From assembly GCF_014842915.1 (NCBI RefSeq), contig NZ_JACYXI010000007.1, forward strand, positions 124,001-188,000: 64,000 bases of DNA, given 5' to 3'. The DNA comes from Roseibium litorale. Its GTDB lineage: Bacteria; Pseudomonadota; Alphaproteobacteria; Rhizobiales; Stappiaceae. Shown here piece after piece: positions 25,952-34,658 of this stretch (position 1 is its first letter; each line of letters begins with the position of its first letter). A model generated the notes under the pieces. It was given only the letters and a program-made list of their open reading frames with translations. It was not told the origin of the DNA and searched no databases. Both the position numbers and the translations under genes were made by a program.

Positions 25952-28423
25952 ATGGCTGTGCCCCGGTCCTTTAAAGCTCCGCTTCCGATCGATGCGGCCC
26001 TGCCGGAACTGGAACAGGCCCTCGCCACAGGTTCCAATGCAGTGCTTGTCGCCGAACCTGGCGCAGGCAAGACGACCCGCGTCCCGCTCGCGCTTCTGGA
26101 TGCTCCGTGGCGGGGCGATGGCAAAATCCTGATGCTGGAGCCCCGGCGTCTCGCCGCTCGTGCAGCTGCCCGGCGTATGGCCTCGGAACTTGGCGAAAGC
26201 GTCGGCCAGACTGTTGGCTACCGCGTCCGCATGGACACCAAGGTCAGCAGCAGGACGCGGATCGAGGTCATCACCGAGGGGGTGTTCACCCGTCTGATCC
26301 TCGACGATCCCGAGTTGAACGGCATTGCCGCCATCCTCTTCGATGAATTCCACGAGCGTTCGCTGGATGGCGACCTGGGACTGGCGCTGGCACTGGACGT
26401 CCAATCCGCTCTGCGGGAGGATCTGAGGCTGCTGCCCATGTCCGCGACCATCGATGCTGCGTCTGTTGCAGACTTGCTGGGTGGCTGCCCGGTGATCGAG
26501 AGCAAGGGCCGGAGCTATCCGGTGGAAACGCGGTACCTCGGACGCAAACCGCAAGAGCGCATCGAGCCGCAGGTCGCCGGCGCCATCCGCCGGGCATTGT
26601 CCGAGGAAATAGGGTCTCTGCTTGTGTTTCTCCCCGGGCAAGGAGAGATCCGGCGCGTCGAGGAACTTCTCTCGGCACGCTTACCGGCCAATTGCACGCT
26701 TGCCCCTCTCTATGGAGCTCTCGATGGCAAGGCGCAGGATGCCGCAATCCGCCCGGCACCTGAAGGCACGCGCAAAATCGTTCTGGCCAGCGCCATTGCC
26801 CAGACGTCCCTGACCATCGAAGGCATCCGTGTGGTCATCGACAGCGGCCTTGCCCGTGTTCCCCGTTATGAACCGCAAACCGGATTGACCCGGCTGGAAA
26901 CCGTTCGTGTGTCCCGCGCCTCTGCCGACCAGCGCCGTGGCCGTGCGGGCCGGACAGAACCCGGTGTCTGCTACCGGCTCTGGGACGAAGCGCAAACCGT
27001 CTCCCTGCCGGCCAATGAAAATCCCGAGATGCTGGAAGCCGACCTCTCGTCTTTCGCACTGGATCTCGCCGCCTGGGGCGTGACCGATCCGGCGGCCCTG
27101 CCCTTCCTGACCCCGCCGCCGGAAGGCGCATGGTCAGAAGCGGTTACATTATTGAAGGCCCTGCATGGGCTCGATGAGGCCGGACACCTGACCGACGCTG
27201 GCAAGGCCTTGGCCAAGCTTCCGCTCGCCCCCCGGCTCGCCCATATGCTGCAGGAAGGCACTGCCCGTGGCGAGGGGCTGACCGCCGCCTATCTCGCCGC
27301 ACTCCTCTCAGACCCCGGACTTGGCGGGCGCGATCCGGACCTGCGCGATCAAATCCGCAGGCTGCGCGAAGACCGCTCCCAACGCGCCCGCGACAGCCGC
27401 GCCATGGCCGAGCGTTGGCTGAAACTGGCGGGTGGCACGCCGGAGGGTTCTGCTGATCCGGATCTGGCAGGCAGCCTGCTCGCCCTTGCTTATCCGGACC
27501 GGGTGGCGCAGGCACGTGGCCAGCGCGGACGCTTCCGGCTGGCCAATGGCCGCGGGGCGGAACTGCCCGAAGAGCACGCTCTTGCCGCAAGCCCGTTTCT
27601 GGTTGTCGCGGACATTCAGGGCAAGGCCGCCAATGGCCGGATTGCCCTTTGCGCGCCGGTCAGCCGCGAAGACATAGAGACCGATTTCGCAAACGACATC
27701 GTCGAGGAAGACGACGTGCGCCTGGAGAAAGACGGAACGATCCGGGCGAGGCGCATACGCCGGTTCGGAGAGGTGGAGCTGGAAAGCCGCCCCATCAGCA
27801 ATCCCGATGCCTCCGCTGTGGAGCTGGCTCTGGTGCGGGAGCTCAAGCGCCGGGGCATCCAGCGCCTGCCTTGGACCAACGACCAGATCCGCTGGCGGGC
27901 CCGTATCGATTATCTGCGGAAGTCCGGTGAAACCGATTTGCCGGACATGTCTGACGCAGCCCTGACAGAAAACCTGTCCGACTGGCTGGGACCGTTTCTG
28001 GCGGGAAAAACCTCTGTCGCGTCGGTTGATGCGGCTTGCCTGGGGGACGCGCTCACCGCTTGGCTGCCTTTTGACATGCCACAGCGCCTGGACCGGCTCG
28101 CCCCCTCACATTTTACAGCACCGACAGGAAGCCGTGTTCCGATCGATTATGGCGCAGAGGCTGGTCCTTCCATCTCGATCCGGGTGCAGGAATTGTTCGG
28201 CCTTGCCACCCACCCTTCCGTTTGCGGCGGGCGGATTCCTTTGACGCTGGAACTTCTCTCTCCCGCACAACGCCCGATCCAGATCACCCGCGATCTGCCG
28301 GGGTTCTGGGCCGGGTCCTGGACGGATGTGAAGGCTGACATGAAAGGCCGTTACCCAAGGCATCCCTGGCCGGATGACCCATCTGCCGCAGAAGCCACAC
28401 GCAAGGCAAAGCCGCGAAGCTGA
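25952..28423 (+). CDS. hrpB: ATP-dependent helicase HrpB
   Basis: An 823-residue DEAH-type helicase. Motifs in order are VAEPGAGKTTRVP (I), EPRRLAARAAARRM (Ia), LFDEFHERSLDGD (II, with the DEFH variant normal for HrpB), MSATID (III), GIRVVIDSGLARVPRY (V) and QRRGRAGRTEPGVCYRLW (VI). The C-terminal HrpB-specific domain follows to residue 823. The biological role is unsettled in most bacteria. GGAAGG lies only 2-3 bases before the ATG, so a GTG two codons later (25958), with better spacing, may be the true start. Confidence 0.95.
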   Translation: MAVPRSFKAPLPIDAALPELEQALATGSNAVLVAEPGAGKTTRVPLALLDAPWRGDGKILMLEPRRLAARAAARRMASELGESVGQTVGYRVRMDTKVSSRTRIEVITEGVFTRLILDDPELNGIAAILFDEFHERSLDGDLGLALALDVQSALREDLRLLPMSATIDAASVADLLGGCPVIESKGRSYPVETRYLGRKPQERIEPQVAGAIRRALSEEIGSLLVFLPGQGEIRRVEELLSARLPANCTLAPLYGALDGKAQDAAIRPAPEGTRKIVLASAIAQTSLTIEGIRVVIDSGLARVPRYEPQTGLTRLETVRVSRASADQRRGRAGRTEPGVCYRLWDEAQTVSLPANENPEMLEADLSSFALDLAAWGVTDPAALPFLTPPPEGAWSEAVTLLKALHGLDEAGHLTDAGKALAKLPLAPRLAHMLQEGTARGEGLTAAYLAALLSDPGLGGRDPDLRDQIRRLREDRSQRARDSRAMAERWLKLAGGTPEGSADPDLAGSLLALAYPDRVAQARGQRGRFRLANGRGAELPEEHALAASPFLVVADIQGKAANGRIALCAPVSREDIETDFANDIVEEDDVRLEKDGTIRARRIRRFGEVELESRPISNPDASAVELALVRELKRRGIQRLPWTNDQIRWRARIDYLRKSGETDLPDMSDAALTENLSDWLGPFLAGKTSVASVDAACLGDALTAWLPFDMPQRLDRLAPSHFTAPTGSRVPIDYGAEAGPSISIRVQELFGLATHPSVCGGRIPLTLELLSPAQRPIQITRDLPGFWAGSWTDVKADMKGRYPRHPWPDDPSAAEATRKAKPRS

Positions 28424-28514
28424 CAGCTTCAAAGATCTGCCAGTCGTCGCCCGCGGTCAGAGCCTGTGCTAGAGTTGCGGGAAAAGAGGCGGAATCGCCG
28501 GGGATAGGGATCAT

Positions 28515-29348
28515 ATGAACCGCCAGGAACTGATCGCATCGCTTGCCCGCAGGGACCTCTTCCCCTGGCGGACAATTGATCTGTGCCTGAAAGATCCCAG
28601 CCTCTGCATTCCGCCTCTGCTGCTGCTGCTCGAGCGGAAGGCACGCGGACTGTCCCTCAATGAAGACGAAAACCGCGCCCTTTATTATGGCATTCACCTG
28701 CTGGCCGCCCTGAAGGTGCGGGAGGCCGCGGCGCCCCTCACCGCCGTCTTATGCGGCAATCTTGAAGAAGCGGCGGAACTCGTGGGGGACTCCATTGGCG
28801 ACACCGTGCCCCGTCTTCTCATGGCGTTCACACCAGCTATGGCGGATCATGCCTGGGACGTTGTCGCCTCCCCCCAGATCGACTGGATCATCCGGGAGGC
28901 CTTCCTGCGGGCCTGGACCTTTGCCGTGCTCCAAGGCGAGGTTCCCCTCGACATCGCAGCAGAGAAGCTGAAGCAGTTTCCGGCAACGGTCTGCCCCGAA
29001 CCTGACAGTTTCCTGTGGGCAGGCTGGCTCAATGCCATTGCCGACCTTAACCTTCAGGAGCTGCAGACGAATGCGGGCAGAGCTTTTGAGAATGGACAGA
29101 TTTCGGCGGACGAGTTCGGTTTCTTTCCCGCCGATATCGAGACATTCCGGTCGGACCTTGCGCGGATGGCGGCCAGCGATCCCAAGGAGCGCGAAGCCAT
29201 TTTACTCCGCCGGGGATACCGTCCGTTCCAGCCAACGAACGAAGACTTCATGCGCGCAGCCCGTCATGTTTTGACGCGCGAGGAGGAGGAAGAGACAAGC
29301 TCCATGCTGCTAAAGGCGGCTGAAAGCGACAGCCCTTACAATCACTGA
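28515..29348 (+). CDS. DUF1186 family protein
   Basis: A 277-residue, mostly helical cytoplasmic protein with no signal peptide. The N-terminal pattern LFPWRTIDLCLKDP, then EDENRALYYGIHLLAALK and DSIGDTVPRLLMAF, matches the DUF1186 repeat-like helical fold. It lacks the C-terminal SEC-C zinc motif carried by some members. Function unknown. It starts 91 bases after hrpB on the same strand and converges on bacterioferritin. Confidence 0.7.
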   Translation: MNRQELIASLARRDLFPWRTIDLCLKDPSLCIPPLLLLLERKARGLSLNEDENRALYYGIHLLAALKVREAAAPLTAVLCGNLEEAAELVGDSIGDTVPRLLMAFTPAMADHAWDVVASPQIDWIIREAFLRAWTFAVLQGEVPLDIAAEKLKQFPATVCPEPDSFLWAGWLNAIADLNLQELQTNAGRAFENGQISADEFGFFPADIETFRSDLARMAASDPKEREAILLRRGYRPFQPTNEDFMRAARHVLTREEEEETSSMLLKAAESDSPYNH

Positions 29349-29370
29349 AGGTGAAGCCGTGTCTTGTTGC

Positions 29371-29856
29371 CTATTCGGAAGCTTCTGCTGAGCCGGACTG
29401 AAGCAGGCCGTAGCGCTCAATACCGATCCGCTCGATCAGGTTGAGCTGTGTCTCCAGGAAGTCGATGTGACCTTCCTCATCCGCGAGCAGAGCTTCAAAC
29501 AGCTTCATCGATACATAGTCGCCCGCTTCGTCGCAGACCTGACGGGCCTCGTGATAGAGGGCGCGGGCCGTATATTCGCCCGCAAGATCACACTCCAGGC
29601 AATCTTTCAGGGACGTTCCGATGCGCAGCTGATCAAGAACCTGAAGGTTCGGCAGACCCTCCAGAAACAGGATGCGGTCCATCAGCTGTTCGGCGTGAGC
29701 CCGCTCTTCCAGAGACTCTTCGCTCTCTTTCTTCGCCAGATGAGTGAAGCCCCAATCGGCCAGCATGCTTGCATGAAGGAAATACTGATTGACCGCAGTC
29801 AGTTCATGCCGCAGAGCCTTGTTCAGATATTCAATGACTCGCGTGTCGCCCTTCAT
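29371..29856 (-). CDS. bfr: Bacterioferritin, variant without the haem-ligand methionine
   Basis: A 161-residue iron-storage subunit closely colinear with E. coli Bfr (starts [12 protein letters not shown]). The di-iron ferroxidase ligands are all present at matching positions: Glu18, Glu51, His54, Glu94, Glu127 and His130. Residue 52, which is the axial haem ligand Met52 in canonical Bfr, is Arg here (LEERAHAE). The subunit should oxidise and store iron but may not bind haem between subunits unless it co-assembles with another Bfr. It lies 27 bases behind the Bfd gene, with which it is probably co-transcribed. Confidence 0.94.
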   Translation of the reverse strand: MKGDTRVIEYLNKALRHELTAVNQYFLHASMLADWGFTHLAKKESEESLEERAHAEQLMDRILFLEGLPNLQVLDQLRIGTSLKDCLECDLAGEYTARALYHEARQVCDEAGDYVSMKLFEALLADEEGHIDFLETQLNLIERIGIERYGLLQSGSAEASE

Positions 29857-29883
29857 GAAAGCCTCTCCTCAGTTGTGATAGGG

Positions 29884-30120
29884 TCAGCTGCCTGCCGCAG
29901 CTCTCTTTAGACGGCTATAAGCGTCTTCCTGCTCTTCAGACGCTTTTTCGTGGATCAAGTCAATGACTCTAGGAAAGCAGCTGCCACATCTCGGACGGCA
30001 GCCCAAATGCCGGAACACGGCCCCTGGGGTAGGAACCTTGCCGTTCGGATCGGCCCGCATTTCTTCAGCTGCCTTGCGCAGCTGCTTGTCGGACAACACA
30101 TTACACGAGCAGATGATCAT
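29884..30120 (-). CDS. bfd: Bacterioferritin-associated ferredoxin
   Basis: A 78-residue [2Fe-2S] protein that in the E. coli and Pseudomonas systems donates electrons to bacterioferritin to release stored Fe(II). Cys4 and Cys6 (MIICSCN) and the CRPRCGSC cluster (Cys41, Cys45, Cys48) provide the cluster ligands; GAVFRHLGC is typical of the Bfd fold. It precedes bfr in the same direction. The divergent gap to the SDR gene (30121-30258) probably holds an iron-responsive operator, but no clear consensus was identified. Confidence 0.93.
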   Translation of the reverse strand: MIICSCNVLSDKQLRKAAEEMRADPNGKVPTPGAVFRHLGCRPRCGSCFPRVIDLIHEKASEEQEDAYSRLKRAAAGS

Positions 30121-30258
30121 TCCCGGGTCCGCGACGTTTCGTATATATGACCTTCAGATGCGCTATTGTGGCGTGAAGGCTCATTGGGCATATCTAAAGT
30201 GAAGTGAAAGAGTCAACTTTCTTTCAAACGCATCGACTATTCGACCAAGGCAAGGCGC

Positions 30259-31017
30259 ATGAACGAGACCAAGAAAATTGATGAACGGCGCACAATCGTC
30301 CTGACAGGGGCCAGCCGCGGAATCGGCCATGCGACCGTCAAACGCTTCTCCGCAGCTGGATGGCGGGTTATCACCTGTTCCCGGTACCCTTTCTCCGACA
30401 AATGCCCCTGGCCGATGGGGCCGGAAGACCATATTCAGATCGACCTGTCAGACCCGGAGAACCTTGGCTACGCGGTGCAGGAAATGCGCAAGCGGCTGGA
30501 ACCGCACGGCTCAAAGCTTCACGCGCTTGTGAACAATGCCGGCATCAGCCCGAAGGATGACAACAAGGGCCGCCTCGACTCAATCACGACTCCGATGCAT
30601 GTTTGGCGGCATGTGTTCCAGGTCAATTTCTTCGCCCCTATTATGCTCGGGCGTGGCCTCTTCAACGAATTGAAGAATGCTGGCGGCTCGATCGTGAACG
30701 TCACTTCAATTGCCGGTTCACGCGTACACCCCTTCGCGGGGACCGCCTATGCCACCTCGAAAGCGGCTCTTGCCTCGCTGACCCGCGAAATGGCCGCTGA
30801 CTTCGGCCCCCATGGCATCCGCGTCAATGCGATCGCACCGGGCGAAATCGACACCGCCATCCTGTCTCCGGGCACGGAAAAGATGATCGACGACATTCCG
30901 CTGCGCCGTCTTGGCCGTCCGGATGAAGTTGCCGACACCATCCATTTCCTCTGCAGCAGCCCATCATCTTATGTGACGGGCGCGGAAATTCACATCAATG
31001 GCGGCCAGCACGTCTGA
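30259..31017 (+). CDS. SDR-family oxidoreductase
   Basis: A 252-residue classical short-chain dehydrogenase. The cofactor motif is LTGASRGIGHA, the NNAG motif lies in LVNNAGIS, and the catalytic set is Ser in VNVTSIAGS and YATSK (Tyr and Lys). The C-terminal GRPDEVADTIHFLCSSPSSYVTGAEIHINGG is standard. An insertion around residues 44-54 (PFSDKCPWPMGPE) is slightly unusual. Substrate unknown. It ends at a strong terminator and appears monocistronic. Confidence 0.88.
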   Translation: MNETKKIDERRTIVLTGASRGIGHATVKRFSAAGWRVITCSRYPFSDKCPWPMGPEDHIQIDLSDPENLGYAVQEMRKRLEPHGSKLHALVNNAGISPKDDNKGRLDSITTPMHVWRHVFQVNFFAPIMLGRGLFNELKNAGGSIVNVTSIAGSRVHPFAGTAYATSKAALASLTREMAADFGPHGIRVNAIAPGEIDTAILSPGTEKMIDDIPLRRLGRPDEVADTIHFLCSSPSSYVTGAEIHINGGQHV

Positions 31018-31049
31018 CATCTGCATTGCACAATCATACCAAGTTCCGG

Positions 31050-31095
31050 CAAGGCCCTCACATGACACCCACCATGTGAGGGCCTTGTCTTTTTC
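31050..31095 (+). terminator. Rho-independent terminator of the SDR gene
   Basis: A perfect 15-bp stem (31050-31064 with 31073-31087), an 8-base loop and then tctttttc. It lies 32 bases past the SDR stop. Confidence 0.92.
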
Positions 31096-31329
31096 AGCAA
31101 GAAGTTTCCGCCCGGGCCGGCAACCTATGAACGAAATACACCTGTCATTTTCACCAATCCTTCAAAGCCAAACCTAATTCCTCAAATCTTTCAGCAAATT
31201 GCACAATAGATCGCGATTGGCGTATCAAACATAAAGATTAACCCTTCCATTTACGCTCCTTTCAGCACTTCCCAGCATAATTGATGAAACAAAAAATGCA
31301 CCTCTTTGGTGTGCTATGGGAGATGTGGA
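31096..31329. other. A+T-rich gap upstream of chemoreceptor 1
   Basis: No coding frame is apparent. The sequence is clearly richer in A+T than the flanking genes and must contain the chemoreceptor promoter. No sigma28-type flagellar promoter was recognised by eye. Confidence 0.35.
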
Positions 31330-33765
31330 ATGCGCGGTCTGTCCAGAAGACTCAATGACCTCAAGTTCAGCTACAAGGTGGGAGGCGGTTTCCTTGCCAT
31401 TTTGCTGCTGACAGCTGTGGTTGGTTTCTCCGGGTTCCTTGCAATCATCAATCTATCTTCCCGTTTCGAGGTCAATGACGAGTCCGTAAAGGTTGTGCAG
31501 CTACTGCAAACAGCGTCCAGCTTGCGTGAGACCTATTTGAACGCGCCGGACACGCAACGGGCAGAAGAGACCCGCACCGTGGTTGCCAGCCTGCAGAACG
31601 CCCTCAAAGGCCTTTCTGCCTCCGTCTCAACAGATGGCGCAGCAAAGGCCCAGACCGATCAGGCCATTGCGTCCGTCCAGGAATTCGCCAACACCTTCGA
31701 CAACGTCGTCTCCGAGACCACGAACCAGGCAGCCCGCCTGAATACCCTGCTGGAAGCCACTGCCTCCCTCGAAAGCGTTGCCAACGAGATCGAGACCGTT
31801 GTCCAGACCATGGCAGACGAACTTGAAGAGCAGGCCATGAAGTCGAACAACGCGCTTTATGATGCCAATAAGATTGCCCAGCAGATCTACACCATCAAGG
31901 AACAGGCTGGAGCGATCCAGGCACTGTATCTGAAGGCAAATGGAAACCTGGGTGGTGATCAGCTGACCAAGGCGCTGGAGCTGGCCGATAGCCTGCTGCC
32001 TTTGGCCAAGGGGCTTCAGTACAAGCGGGTTGAAGGCATCGAGCCTGCCCTCTTGAGCAGCATGGCCATTTACGGCAAGAACCTTACCGAAGGGCTGCAT
32101 AAAATGGGATCGCAGCTCTCCTTCAACGAAGTCTTTGAAGTGCGCACCTCGATCGGCGAAGCTATCGAGAACTTGACAACCACCACCGGCAAGATCCTGG
32201 ACCAGAGCCTTCCAATCGTCGAGAATGCGAAGTCCACAGCCATGGAGGCGACCACTCAGCTGAGCCTCGCCCGGAACATATGGGGAAAGGCATCGGAACT
32301 TAGCAACCGGTCCATCGCCGCCAAGTCGGACACGCTGGAGCTGTTCGGCAATTTCGCCGCGGGCGATGCAACGGCCGTTGAAACCCGCGTTGCCGAACTC
32401 TCCACAATTGAAGAGCAGATGGCCTCCATGTCGAAGGGCGTCACCGGGATCGAGACGGCAGTCGGCAACATTCCGGTCGCCCTTGCTTCCTTTGACCGTG
32501 CCTTCAAGGAAATGATCACCTCCCGGCAGAACCTTCAGGCCCAGAAGGCAAGCCTGAACACCATAGCGGCCTCAATCAACGAGCAGATCTCCAATCTTGT
32601 TGTCGATCAAAGCGAGCAGGCTCGTGATGCAGGCAAAAATGCGCAAGCGGCCATCGGACTGACGTTGCTGATTGCGATTGCCGCCGGCATCGGCATCGCC
32701 CTTGGCCTTAATATGGCAATCACCCACCCGATCCGCAGCACCACAGCTGTCATGCAGCGGCTGGCAGAAGGCGACAATAGCGTCAAAATTACCGGCGTGA
32801 ATCGCGGCGATGAAATCGGAGACATGAACCGCACTGTGGAGATCTTCCGCCGCAATGCGCTGGAGCGGGCACAACTGCAGGAACAGCAGGAACGGGAAGA
32901 AGAAGTTCAAAAAGCGCGTCAGAGCCGCATCGACAACCTGATTGCAAACTTCCGGGCAACCGCTTCAGAAGTTCTGACAACGGTAGATCAGACGGCGGAC
33001 AGCCTGGACCAGACCGCACGGTCCCTGACCGAGATTGCGCGGGAAAGCTCTGGCCACGCATCCCAGACCCTGAACGCGTCCGATACCGCCACGCAGAACG
33101 TTCAGACCGTTGCCAGCGCGGCTGAAGAACTTGCAGCCTCCATCGGAGAAATCTCCCGCCAGGTGGCGCAGACCACCGGTATCGTTGCCAAAGCCACCCA
33201 AGGCACCCGTGAGACCAACGAAAAGGTCGAGGGCCTCGCCGCGTCGGCGGCTAAGATCGGGGAAGTCATCACCTTGATCCAGGCGATTGCAGAGCAGACC
33301 AACCTTCTGGCCCTGAACGCTACCATTGAGGCCGCGCGAGCGGGGGATGCCGGCAGGGGCTTTGCGGTCGTGGCATCGGAAGTCAAGGAACTGGCGACCC
33401 AGACATCGAAGGCGACCGAGGAGATTGCCAGCCAGATCTCGGCGATTCAGGGGGCAACAAAAGAATCCGTCGATGCCATCGCCCAGATCAGCAGCATCAT
33501 GGAAGAAGTCAATTCCTACACCGCGACGATCGCTTCTGCTGTTGAACAGCAGGGATCCGCCACCGCCGAGATTTCGCAGAATGTGCAGCGGGCAGCTCAA
33601 GGCACCACGCAGGTTTCCAGCAACATGTCGGAGCTCTCGCAAGCCGTCGACCAGACCACCCAGTCCGCAGACATGGTCCTGTCCGCCTCTGGCGATCTTT
33701 CCGAAAAGACAGACCGGCTGAAATCGGAGGTCGAGCGTTTCCTGCAGGACGTCGCAGCCGCCTGA
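31330..33765 (+). CDS. Methyl-accepting chemotaxis protein 1 (large periplasmic sensor)
   Basis: An 811-residue chemoreceptor. One membrane helix lies at about residues 20-44, followed by an unusually long, mostly helical periplasmic region of about 395 residues, possibly a helical bimodular or tandem four-helix sensor. A second membrane helix (about 440-464), a HAMP domain and the MA signalling coiled coil follow. The signalling tip reads [23 protein letters not shown] (split here for length), with [15 protein letters not shown] after it. No C-terminal CheR-tether pentapeptide is seen. ATG 31330 has GGGAG 8 bases upstream. No che genes are nearby; the ligand is unknown. Confidence 0.93.
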   Translation: MRGLSRRLNDLKFSYKVGGGFLAILLLTAVVGFSGFLAIINLSSRFEVNDESVKVVQLLQTASSLRETYLNAPDTQRAEETRTVVASLQNALKGLSASVSTDGAAKAQTDQAIASVQEFANTFDNVVSETTNQAARLNTLLEATASLESVANEIETVVQTMADELEEQAMKSNNALYDANKIAQQIYTIKEQAGAIQALYLKANGNLGGDQLTKALELADSLLPLAKGLQYKRVEGIEPALLSSMAIYGKNLTEGLHKMGSQLSFNEVFEVRTSIGEAIENLTTTTGKILDQSLPIVENAKSTAMEATTQLSLARNIWGKASELSNRSIAAKSDTLELFGNFAAGDATAVETRVAELSTIEEQMASMSKGVTGIETAVGNIPVALASFDRAFKEMITSRQNLQAQKASLNTIAASINEQISNLVVDQSEQARDAGKNAQAAIGLTLLIAIAAGIGIALGLNMAITHPIRSTTAVMQRLAEGDNSVKITGVNRGDEIGDMNRTVEIFRRNALERAQLQEQQEREEEVQKARQSRIDNLIANFRATASEVLTTVDQTADSLDQTARSLTEIARESSGHASQTLNASDTATQNVQTVASAAEELAASIGEISRQVAQTTGIVAKATQGTRETNEKVEGLAASAAKIGEVITLIQAIAEQTNLLALNATIEAARAGDAGRGFAVVASEVKELATQTSKATEEIASQISAIQGATKESVDAIAQISSIMEEVNSYTATIASAVEQQGSATAEISQNVQRAAQGTTQVSSNMSELSQAVDQTTQSADMVLSASGDLSEKTDRLKSEVERFLQDVAAA

Positions 33766-33795
33766 TCAGCTGCCGCCTTTCCCTTTCAGACACAC

Positions 33796-33824
33796 AAAAA
33801 GGGCGGCTCTGGAGCCGCCCTTTC
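33796..33824. terminator. Bidirectional terminator between chemoreceptor 1 and coxM
   Basis: An 8-9 bp GC stem (gggcggctc, 33801-33809, with 33812-33820) is flanked by five A on the left, read as T on the minus strand, and by tttcccta on the right. It serves the convergent ends of both genes; the minus direction is the stronger. Confidence 0.8.
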
Positions 33825-33848
33825 CCTATTGTGATTGTCTTTGCGGTC

Positions 33849-34646
33849 TCAGGCCGCGGCGACAGCGCGCTTGGCCATGACCGTTACAAGATTGGCCCGG
33901 TATTCCGCAGAGCCATGGATATCGGCCAGAAGATCATCCGCCGGAATGGAAATCCCCGCGACGGCATCGGCTGACCAGTTGGAGGACAGGGCGTTTTCCA
34001 TTTCCTCAACCCGGAAGACACCGCCCTGACCGGCACCGGTCACGGCGACCTTCACAGCTCCATCCTTGCCTTTGGCAACAAACACGCCCGCCATCGCATA
34101 GCGGGAAGCCGGGTTCGGATACTTGGAGTAAGCACTCTTTTCCGGCACCGGGAAACTGACAGCGGTCACGATCTCACCTTCGTCCAGGGCGGTGTCAAAC
34201 ATGCCCGTGAAGAAGTCTTCAGCAGACAGGCTGCGCTGGTTGGTGACGACCGTCGCTCCTAGAGCAATCAAAGCGGCCGGATAGTCGGCAGCCGGATCGT
34301 TATTGGAAATGGATCCGCCAATGGTGCCCATGTGGCGCACAGCCGGATCGCCGATACCGCCAGCCAGGGCGGCAAGGCCCGGGATCAGACGCTTGACCAC
34401 ATCCGAACTGGCAACCGCGTAGTGACTGGTGGCGGCGCCGATCTTGATGGCGCCCCCTTCTTCGGAAATCCCCTTCATCTCGGCAATGTTGCGCAGGTCG
34501 ATCAGATCGCTCGGCGCAGCCAGCCGCTGCTTCATGGTCGGGATCAGGGTCTGGCCGCCGGCCAAGAACTTACCGTCCTCCGCCTTTTCCATCAGGGCCG
34601 CCGCATCCGCGACGGAACTTGCCCGGTGATATTGGGTCTCATACAT
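33849..34646 (-). CDS. coxM: CO dehydrogenase-like FAD-binding medium subunit
   Basis: A 265-residue flavoprotein subunit of the xanthine dehydrogenase/CODH family, relaying electrons from the [2Fe-2S] subunit. FLAGGQTLIPTMKQRLAAP is the first FAD-binding motif and HMGTIGGSISNNDPAADYP the second. AAGGAG precedes the ATG. It is the last gene of coxG-S-L-M, 12 bases after coxL. Confidence 0.92.
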   Translation of the reverse strand: MYETQYHRASSVADAAALMEKAEDGKFLAGGQTLIPTMKQRLAAPSDLIDLRNIAEMKGISEEGGAIKIGAATSHYAVASSDVVKRLIPGLAALAGGIGDPAVRHMGTIGGSISNNDPAADYPAALIALGATVVTNQRSLSAEDFFTGMFDTALDEGEIVTAVSFPVPEKSAYSKYPNPASRYAMAGVFVAKGKDGAVKVAVTGAGQGGVFRVEEMENALSSNWSADAVAGISIPADDLLADIHGSAEYRANLVTVMAKRAVAAA

Positions 34647-34658
34647 GTCTCGGTCTCC

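Noticed and set aside
26341..26360. DEFH instead of DEAH in HrpB as a possible active-site defect
   Set aside because: DEFH is normal in the HrpB family; the other helicase motifs are intact.
30121..30258. Possible iron-responsive operator between bfd and the SDR gene
   Set aside because: TGA and TCA half-sites are present but their spacing (5 or 10 bases) does not match the TGA-N9-TCA iron-box pattern.
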